A stretch of DNA of 10,344 bases from NCBI GenBank assembly GCA_051646105.1, contig JBOFCO010000218.1:1-10344 (forward strand), given 5' to 3'. Below, piece by piece: positions 5,121-10,344 of this stretch. The notes beneath the pieces were generated by a model. That model was not told the DNA's origin, did not search any database, and saw only the letters and a program-made list of their open reading frames with translations. How positions within the stretch are numbered: position 1 is the stretch's first letter; every line of letters begins with the position of its first letter. This DNA comes from JBOFCO01 sp051646105. GTDB taxonomy: Bacteria > Pseudomonadota > Alphaproteobacteria > Rhodobacterales > Rhodobacteraceae. The position numbers and the translations under genes are program-made.

Positions 5121-6013
5121 CCGCACAGGACGACATCGAAGACAGCAGCGCGCCGCTGGTCGAGCATCTGATCGAATTGCGCAAACGCATCCTGTGGTCG
5201 GTCGGTGCCTTTCTGGTAGCGATGATCCTTTGCTTTGTTGTCGCGGAACCGATCCTTGATTTCATGCTCGGTCCTATCGAACGCGCCATGCGCGGCCTGG
5301 GCAATCCGAACCCGGTGATGCAATACACGGCGCCGCAGGAATACTTCTTTACCCTCGTCCATATCTCGGTCGTGGCGGGGCTGATGCTCAGCTTTCCGGT
5401 GATCGCCTATCAGCTTTGGCGGTTCGTCGCCCCCGGTCTTTACCGCAGCGAAAAGGCGGCATTCCTGCCGTTCCTTATTGCCTCTCCGGTGCTGTTCGTG
5501 ACCGGGGCAGCGGTCGCGCATTACCTTGTCACCCCGATGGCGATGAGCTTTTTCCTGGGCTTTGCCGATACCTATTCGTTGCTGACGGCGCTGATCCCCG
5601 GCCTGACCGACGCGCCGGTGGCAGAGGTCGCAAAGCCCGCGACAGAAAAGGGGATCGAGATCGTCTTCAACGGCAAGGTCAATGAAACGCTGGACATCAG
5701 CCTGAAGCTGATCATCGCCTTTGGCCTGTGCTTCCAGTTGCCTGTCTTGCTGACACTGATGGGCAAGGCGGGCATCGTGTCGTCGCGCGGGCTGGCCGGG
5801 ATGCGTCGCTATGCCATCGTGGTGATCCTGATCGCTGCCGCCATTGTCACACCCCCGGATGTGATGAGCCAGATGATCCTGTTCTTCGCCGTCTACCCGC
5901 TTTACGAAATCTCTATCCTGCTGATCCGCCGTATCGAAAAAACCCGCGAGGCGCAGTTGCGTGCCGAAGGGCTGTGGGATGACGAGGAGGCAGAGGCAGA
6001 CGCCAAGACATGA
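5117..6013 (+). CDS. tatC: Sec-independent translocase subunit TatC
   Basis: 298-residue polytopic membrane protein, the twin-arginine signal receptor. The N-terminal cytoplasmic HLIELRKR motif is at 17-24, and FVAPGLYRSEK (103-113) contains E112, matching the conserved Glu of the first cytoplasmic loop. Six membrane segments can be read, and the final TPPDVMSQ motif is present. The protein is longer than E. coli TatC (258) because of a loop of about 40 residues before the fourth membrane segment (region PGLTDAPVAEV to GKVNET), which I take to be periplasmic. In the FGxxFExP motif the Glu is Gln (Q207 in FGLCFQLP). The start overlaps tatB and the stop overlaps the next gene, both as ATGA. Confidence 0.96.
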   Translation: MTAQDDIEDSSAPLVEHLIELRKRILWSVGAFLVAMILCFVVAEPILDFMLGPIERAMRGLGNPNPVMQYTAPQEYFFTLVHISVVAGLMLSFPVIAYQLWRFVAPGLYRSEKAAFLPFLIASPVLFVTGAAVAHYLVTPMAMSFFLGFADTYSLLTALIPGLTDAPVAEVAKPATEKGIEIVFNGKVNETLDISLKLIIAFGLCFQLPVLLTLMGKAGIVSSRGLAGMRRYAIVVILIAAAIVTPPDVMSQMILFFAVYPLYEISILLIRRIEKTREAQLRAEGLWDDEEAEADAKT

Positions 6014-6855
6014 GCGATGACCTGCACCGCATTGCCGAGGCACTGGAACGGCTGAGCCCCGCACCCCTGCCCGCGCCGGACTTCGCTGGGGCCGATGCCT
6101 TTGTCTGGCATGCCAGCCCGGAACGGCTGGAACCGGTGGTAAAGGTGTCCCGCGTGGCGCTTGATCTGCTGCTGGGTCTGGGGCGTGCGCGGGATACGCT
6201 TCTGGAAAACACGCTGCACTTCGCGGGCGGGTTTCCGGCCAACAATGCGTTGCTCTGGGGTGCACGCGGCATGGGAAAATCCAGTCTGGTCAAGGCGGTG
6301 CATGCCGAAGTGCTGCGTCGGGGCCATGCGCTGACACTGGTCGAGCTTAGCCGCGAAGACCTGCCCAGCGTTTCCCGCCTGCTGGCCCTGCTGCGCGAAG
6401 CCGCACCGCGCCGGTTCGTGCTGTTCTGCGATGACCTGTCCTTCAGCCATGACGATACCCATTACAAAAGCCTGAAGGCCGTGCTGGATGGCGGCATCGC
6501 CGGACGACCGGAAAACGTGGTGTTCTACGCCACATCCAACCGCCGCCACCTGATGCCCCGCGACATGATCGAGAATGAAAGATCGACCGCGATCAATCCG
6601 TCAGAGGCGGTCGAGGAAAAGGTTTCGCTTTCCGACCGCTTCGGGCTGTGGCTGGGTTTCCACCCGTGTTCGCAGGACGACTATCTGGCGATGATCCGGG
6701 GCTATTGTGATGCCTTTGGCATCGATATCGACGACACCACGCTGCGCGCGGAAGCGATCGAATGGCAGGCGACGCGCGGCGCGCGTTCTGGCCGGGTCGC
6801 CTGGCAATATGTGACCGATCTTGCGGGCCGCCGGGGTATCCGGCTGGAAAGCTGA
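6010..6855 (+). CDS. DUF815-family AAA+ ATP-binding protein
   Basis: 281-residue predicted soluble ATPase of the DUF815 family. Seen in order: a helical N-terminus (1-70), Walker A GARGMGKS (84-91), Walker B FVLFCDD with D141-D142, a sensor-1-like segment YATSNRRHLMP (N177), a DRFGLWLGF segment that could hold the arginine finger, and GARSGRVAWQY near the C-terminus, which fits sensor 2. No signal peptide or membrane segment is visible. The biochemical role of the family is not established. Its ATG overlaps the tatC stop as ATGA, so it is very likely made from the tat mRNA. Whether it works with Tat or only shares the transcript cannot be told. The gene ends 16 bases before the converging nlpD-like gene. 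Confidence 0.88.
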   Translation: MSDDLHRIAEALERLSPAPLPAPDFAGADAFVWHASPERLEPVVKVSRVALDLLLGLGRARDTLLENTLHFAGGFPANNALLWGARGMGKSSLVKAVHAEVLRRGHALTLVELSREDLPSVSRLLALLREAAPRRFVLFCDDLSFSHDDTHYKSLKAVLDGGIAGRPENVVFYATSNRRHLMPRDMIENERSTAINPSEAVEEKVSLSDRFGLWLGFHPCSQDDYLAMIRGYCDAFGIDIDDTTLRAEAIEWQATRGARSGRVAWQYVTDLAGRRGIRLES

Positions 6856-6871
6856 CGGCCCGCTTGTCGCG

Positions 6872-8098
6872 TTATTGCAGGAAGGGCATCGGATCGACGC
6901 TGTCGAAGCCCTGCCGCACCTCGAAATGCAGGAAGGCCGGATCGCTGCCGCGCACCTTGGCGATCTGTTGCCCGCGCGAAACCTTGTCGCCCTTCGCCAC
7001 GCCGACCGCATCGATATTGGCATAGACAGTCAGCAGGCCGCCTTCGTGGCGCAGCACCAGGATCGGCACCCCTTCGGTATCGCGGGTGATCGCGGCCACC
7101 GTGCCACCATCGGCTGCCTTGACCGCCGTGCCCGGGGCCGAGGAAATATCGATCCCGTCATTCTTCTTTTTCTGATAGGCGCGGATGATGCGGCCATCGA
7201 CCGGGAACACCAGTTTTGCGGTGCCGGACGCTTCGGTTTTCTGCTTGCCAAGATCGGCTTCGGGCGGTTTGGCAGCGGTCGCCTCGGCCTCGGTGACAGG
7301 CTTTTCGTCGGGCAGCGGTTTTTCCGATGACGGCGGTTCCGGCGTGGCCGTGCCGACACCGGGCAGAGTAACAGGCGTGCCCTTCGGCGTGTCGGGATCG
7401 ACTGGCTGCGGTGCGGCTGTCGGGATCAGCAGATACTGGCCCTGACGCACGGCAAGATCGGGGCCAAGCCCGTTCCAGTCGGCCAGTGCCTTGGCCGAAA
7501 CCCCGTAAAGCCGGGCAACCGTATAGGCGGTTTCGCCCTGAACGACCTGATGGCGCACCGGCGCGGCGGTCGAGGCCGCTGCGGCGGGGGCTGGCTGCGC
7601 CGGGGCGCCGATCACCGCACCCGTTCCCGGTGCGCGGTCAATGGCATTGCTCAGCGCAGTGACGTTGATACCGCCGCCCGCCAGCGTGCCGCTGCTGATC
7701 GGTGCAGCCGCAACTGCCGTGCCTCCGCCACCGACGCGACGGGGCAGGGCGACAACCTCATCCTCGCGCAGGGTCATGCCCGCCGGGATGGCGTTGTAGC
7801 TGGAAAGTTCCGCCGCCGGGATGCCGACCCTTGCGGCAAGGCTTTCGATCGTATCGCCCTTGCGCGCCACCGCCACCTGATAGTTCTGGGTGGAAATCAC
7901 TCCGCGCCCGTCCGCGGCGGGCCGGTCATTCGTCGCCTGTTCCGCAGCGCTGGCGGTTTCCAGCCCCCGTCCGAAGCGACGGAAATCGGGATCGAAACCG
8001 CCGGTTTCGGTGCAGGCGGTCAGTGCAAGCAGCCCGCAGCCCAGCGTCAGATAACGCAACGTGGCGGCGCGCGGTGCGGCAGTGCGGTGAAATGGCAT
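6872..8098 (-). CDS. nlpD: NlpD-like LysM/LytM lipoprotein with degenerate M23 domain
   Basis: 408-residue envelope lipoprotein. The start at 8098 has a strong GAGGGA Shine-Dalgarno and gives a lipobox L26-T27-A28-C29; the frame extends 45 codons further but loses this signal. LysM domains at about 73-119 and 182-226 should bind peptidoglycan. A Pro/Ala/Glu-rich linker (227-294) leads to a LytM/M23 domain (295-408). The HxxxD zinc motif reads N313-D-G-I-D317 and the HxH motif reads F389-L-H391, so two zinc-binding histidines are missing and the domain is probably not a peptidase. This matches NlpD and EnvC, which activate N-acetylmuramoyl-L-alanine amidases during division; the partner is inferred. 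It lies downstream of surE and pcm, as nlpD does in E. coli. Confidence 0.85.
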   Translation of the reverse strand: MPFHRTAAPRAATLRYLTLGCGLLALTACTETGGFDPDFRRFGRGLETASAAEQATNDRPAADGRGVISTQNYQVAVARKGDTIESLAARVGIPAAELSSYNAIPAGMTLREDEVVALPRRVGGGGTAVAAAPISSGTLAGGGINVTALSNAIDRAPGTGAVIGAPAQPAPAAAASTAAPVRHQVVQGETAYTVARLYGVSAKALADWNGLGPDLAVRQGQYLLIPTAAPQPVDPDTPKGTPVTLPGVGTATPEPPSSEKPLPDEKPVTEAEATAAKPPEADLGKQKTEASGTAKLVFPVDGRIIRAYQKKKNDGIDISSAPGTAVKAADGGTVAAITRDTEGVPILVLRHEGGLLTVYANIDAVGVAKGDKVSRGQQIAKVRGSDPAFLHFEVRQGFDSVDPMPFLQ

Positions 8099-8118
8099 GC
8101 TCGTTTCCCTCACATCCT

Positions 8119-8163
8119 GCCCGGTTTTCCGGGCTTGGTCTTGCCGCGGCCCGTTGCGGGCCG
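8119..8163 (-). other. Two stem-loops between pcm and nlpD
   Basis: The 70-base gap between the pcm and nlpD genes contains two perfect hairpins: CGGCCCG-TTG-CGGGCCG (8147-8163, seven pairs) and GCCCGG-TTTT-CCGGGC (8119-8134, six pairs). Neither is followed by a U run in the direction of transcription, so they are poor intrinsic terminators. They may act in mRNA processing or stability, or reduce downstream expression. Confidence 0.45.
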
Positions 8164-8168
8164 GGCGC

Positions 8169-8813
8169 TTATTCTTCGCCGATCCCTTCGACCAGCGGCA
8201 CGAAACGCACCGGGCGAAGCTCTTCGTAGTCATAGCCCGTTTCGCCGCGCGTCACCTTTATCAGGCTTTGCACCGCATCAGACTGGCCCACCGGCACAAC
8301 CATGATACCGCCGATCCGAAGCTGAGCCAATAGGGGCCCTGGCGGGTCTTCGGCGGCGGCGGTGACAAGGATGCGGTCGAACGGCGCCTGTTCCGGTAGG
8401 CCACGGCTGCCATCCGCGACCAGCGCGGTGATGTTGCTCAGCGACAGACTGTCGAAAATCTCTTTCGCCTCGCGCAGCAGGCGGCGATGGCGATCCACGG
8501 TGTAGATCCGCCGTGCCAGTTGGCTTAACACCGCAGCCTGATAGCCGGACCCGGTTCCCACCTCCAGCACCTTGTCGCGGGGCCCGACTTCCAGTGCCTG
8601 GGTCATCAGGCCCACGACCGAAGGCTGGCTGATTGTCTGACCACAGGCAATGGGCAGGGGCATGTCCTCATAGGCGCGTTCTGCGAACAGGCCGCGCACG
8701 AACAGACCACGGTCGACCCGTTCCATCGCCGCAAGAACGCGGGCGTCGGTTACGCCATGCGACCGCAGGGCGTACAGAAACCGCATCTTCTGTTCTGCGG
8801 CTTCCTGCGTCAT
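8169..8813 (-). CDS. pcm: Protein-L-isoaspartate O-methyltransferase
   Basis: 214-residue cytosolic repair enzyme that methylates L-isoaspartyl residues in aged proteins using S-adenosylmethionine. The SAM-binding motif VLEVGTGSGYQ is at 82-92, and the family active-site segment GQTISQPSVV is at 58-67 with S62. VTAAAEDPP and GGIMVVPVG further along are also typical. Length agrees with bacterial Pcm (about 208-220). The ATG at 8813 overlaps the surE stop as ATGA, which fixes the start; the frame runs 48 codons further upstream inside surE. It is the middle gene of surE-pcm-nlpD. Confidence 0.94.
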   Translation of the reverse strand: MTQEAAEQKMRFLYALRSHGVTDARVLAAMERVDRGLFVRGLFAERAYEDMPLPIACGQTISQPSVVGLMTQALEVGPRDKVLEVGTGSGYQAAVLSQLARRIYTVDRHRRLLREAKEIFDSLSLSNITALVADGSRGLPEQAPFDRILVTAAAEDPPGPLLAQLRIGGIMVVPVGQSDAVQSLIKVTRGETGYDYEELRPVRFVPLVEGIGEE

Positions 8814-9595
8814 GCCAGTCGCGCCGCCAGATCGGCAAGCTTGTCGCGGGCGGTCAGGTCGGCGCGCATCGGGGTGACGGAGATATAGCCATCGACATTG
8901 TCCTGCACATCGGTGCCGTCGCCGGTGCGTTCTGCCTGCGGGCCGCCCCTGACCCACAGGAACTTTCGGCCCGAGGGCGACAGATGCGCTTCGACGGCCA
9001 TGCGGGTGTTGCGCCGGAATCCTTGCCGAGAGGCGCGCGCGCCCTTTACGGCGGCGGCAGAAACGGCCGGGAAGTTCACGCTGTAGAACAGCCGGTAATC
9101 GGCATCATCCCAGAGCGACGCATCAAGAAGCTTGCGCACCAGTGCAGCGCCATGCGCCCGCGCCGCTTCGAACGGATCGGCAAGGGCTGCGGTTTCCGGC
9201 CCCATGAACTGTGACAGCGCAATGGCAGGCACGCCCTGAAGCGCGGCTTCCATGGCACCGCCGATCGTGCCGGAATAAAGTGTGTTCTCGCCCGAATTGT
9301 TGCCCCGGTTCACCCCGGACAGCACCAGATCGGGGCGCTTGCCCGCCATCACATCGTAAAGGCCAGCCATGACGCAATCGGCAGGCGACCCTTCGGCCGC
9401 AAAACGGCGGGGGCCAAGTTCCGCGATCATGGTCGGATGGGTGTAGCTGATGCAATGCGCCACGCCCGACTGCTCGAAAGCGGGGGCGACGGTCCAGACC
9501 TCACCCCCCGGGCCAGCGATTTCGGCGGCGATTTCGGCCAGAACCTCCAGCCCCGGGGCGCTGATCCCGTCGTCATTGGTGATGAGAATGCGCAT
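8810..9595 (-). CDS. surE: 5'/3'-nucleotidase SurE
   Basis: 261-residue SurE, a metal-dependent phosphatase that hydrolyses nucleoside monophosphates and in some bacteria short polyphosphate. The metal ligands are all present: D8 and D9 in ITNDDG, S43 in FEQSGVAH, and N96 in LSGVNRGNN. The conserved stretch SGENTLYSGTIGGAMEAAL follows. Length is normal. The ATG at 9595 opens directly with the MRILITNDDG motif, leaving no doubt about the start. It is the first gene of the surE-pcm-nlpD unit, is translationally coupled to pcm, and has a candidate promoter about 30 bases upstream. Confidence 0.96.
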   Translation of the reverse strand: MRILITNDDGISAPGLEVLAEIAAEIAGPGGEVWTVAPAFEQSGVAHCISYTHPTMIAELGPRRFAAEGSPADCVMAGLYDVMAGKRPDLVLSGVNRGNNSGENTLYSGTIGGAMEAALQGVPAIALSQFMGPETAALADPFEAARAHGAALVRKLLDASLWDDADYRLFYSVNFPAVSAAAVKGARASRQGFRRNTRMAVEAHLSPSGRKFLWVRGGPQAERTGDGTDVQDNVDGYISVTPMRADLTARDKLADLAARLA

Positions 9596-9627
9596 GCTGC
9601 TTCGCCGGTGTTCGCTTGTTGGCCCTG

Positions 9628-9655
9628 ATTAGACCGAAAGCCGCGCGGGGGTAAA
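9628..9655 (-). promoter_or_regulatory. Candidate promoter of surE-pcm-nlpD
   Basis: On the - strand TTTACC (complement of 9650-9655), a 16-base spacer, and TCTAAT (complement of 9628-9633). The -10 box matches five of six consensus bases and the -35 box four. The transcript would start near 9620, about 25 bases before the surE ATG. The rest of the 158-base gap up to the next gene shows no convincing terminator for the SDR gene upstream. Confidence 0.42.
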
Positions 9656-9753
9656 GCGCTGGGGTCCGCCAAGCGATCTTGTGAAGGGCAGAGAGAGTCA
9701 TTTCTCCCACAGTCGGGTCCCTTGCCGTCGGCGGAAAAACCGTTCGGAACTTT

Positions 9754-10344
9754 TCAGAGCAGGGCAAGCAAGCGCGCAGCTTCCGACATCGGATCGGACA
9801 GCACGGCGCGATCTTCGCCGGGAAAGAAGCGTGCGCGGGTGGCGGTGGGCATCGGGCCGGGCGCGGCGATCAACACGCGCGGACCGGTGCTGGTGGTTTC
9901 GGCCTGCCAGCTTCGGGCCAGCGCGATCTGTGCCGCCTTGGTGGCACCATAGGCCCCAAAGAACTTTTGCCCGCCGCGCGGGTCGTCCAGAAACAGCGCC
10001 GTGCCCCTTTCGGATGCCCGCAGCAGCGGTTCCACCATCGGGATCAATTGCCCCGTGGCGCGCAGGTTGATCGCCAGCGACTTGTCCCAATCCTTTTCAT
10101 CCATGTGCCCCGCCGGGGACAGCGGTGCGGCATGGATCGCGGCATGAACCCACAGATCGACCTTGCCCCAGCGGTCAAACACCGCGCGGCACAGATGGCG
10201 CATGGCATCGTCATTGGTGATGTCCATGGGGGCAAGCGTGGCCTGACCGCCCAGCCCCTTGATCCGGTCATCGAGCGTTTCCAGCCCGCCGGTGGTGCGC
10301 GCCACCGCGATCACATGCCAGCCGGTCGCGCCAAGGCGTTCGGC
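9754..10344 (-). CDS. SDR-family oxidoreductase, YciK-like (5' end beyond window)
   Basis: Partial short-chain dehydrogenase/reductase; 196 residues are visible and the N-terminus with the glycine-rich cofactor motif lies beyond the right edge. The first visible residues AERLGATGWHVIAVAR continue the Rossmann fold, so an internal GTG near 10314 is not the start. Next come MDITND (adenine pocket), HAAIHAAP in the NAG position, and the catalytic Y-G-A-T-K with Tyr at 9949-9951 and Lys at 9937-9939. The catalytic Ser position appears to read FLDDPRG, with Asp. The end GPRVLIAAPGPMPTATRARFFPGED resembles YciK-type SDRs. The substrate is unknown. It ends 158 bases before surE. Confidence 0.85.
   Translation of the reverse strand, partial: AERLGATGWHVIAVARTTGGLETLDDRIKGLGGQATLAPMDITNDDAMRHLCRAVFDRWGKVDLWVHAAIHAAPLSPAGHMDEKDWDKSLAINLRATGQLIPMVEPLLRASERGTALFLDDPRGGQKFFGAYGATKAAQIALARSWQAETTSTGPRVLIAAPGPMPTATRARFFPGEDRAVLSDPMSEAARLLALL

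Noticed and set aside
4493..6265. 590-codon open frame on the - strand across tatB, tatC and the start of the DUF815 gene
   Set aside because: It is antisense to three well-recognised genes, its translation is rich in His/Arg/Pro/Gln with no domain, and long antisense frames are expected in GC-rich coding DNA.
7550..8305. 251-codon + strand frame opposite nlpD
   Set aside because: Composition is Arg/Gly/Ala-rich without motifs, and it is the complement of a gene with LysM and LytM domains.
9724..9756. Possible terminator for the right-edge SDR gene
   Set aside because: GCCGTCGGC and CCGTTCGG are short palindromes with loops too small to form a stable hairpin, and the A/T runs are not placed directly after a stem.
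1..10344. CRISPR array, insertion sequence, phage or toxin-antitoxin genes
   Set aside because: No regularly spaced repeats, transposase motifs, terminal inverted repeats with target duplications, or small gene pairs of that type were seen on either strand.

Overview
The window is GC-rich chromosomal DNA from an alphaproteobacterium, most likely a Rhodobacterales (Rhodobacter/Paracoccus-like) species. The basis is high GC with strong G/C third-position bias in the genes, a tatA-tatB-tatC cluster whose TatC has a long loop before its fourth membrane segment, and the overall style of the proteins. I see no rRNA, tRNA, CRISPR array, transposase or phage gene. This is mostly core genome, with several non-standard details.

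Left part, + strand (1-3556). About 340 bases of AT-richer, apparently non-coding DNA contain an imperfect tandem repeat whose units each carry a TGCCA/TGGCA dyad. Then come a small lipoprotein with a TbpB-like beta-barrel domain (344-952), an atypical SDR oxidoreductase without the YxxxK motif (1014-1793), a histidine-phosphatase-fold protein with SHP instead of RHG (1790-2383, overlapping the SDR by 4 bases), and an Fbp/Pot-type ABC ATPase with no permease in view (2456-3556). A strong hairpin at 3634-3658 ends this block.

Middle part (3734-6855). A compact 120-residue YafY/HTH_11-type regulator on the - strand (3761-4123) is divergent from tatA. A perfect 9+9 bp dyad lies between them, and a degraded second copy sits just past the regulator's stop codon. 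The + strand then carries tatA, tatB, tatC and a DUF815 AAA+ ATPase. The last three are joined by ATGA overlaps, so Tat translocase production and the ATPase are probably one transcription unit.

Right part, - strand (6872-10344). surE, pcm and an nlpD-like lipoprotein with two LysM domains and a degenerate LytM/M23 domain are read in that order, the same order as the classical surE-pcm-nlpD cluster of gammaproteobacteria, but without rpoS behind nlpD. A good promoter candidate precedes surE. At the right edge a second SDR (YciK-like) is cut by the window end.

The signals most worth following up are the regulator flanked by two related dyads beside the Tat operon, the tandem dyad repeat ahead of the lipoprotein gene, and the SDR/phosphatase pair in which both enzymes carry altered signature motifs. 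I did not find clear evidence for a wholly new multi-gene system.
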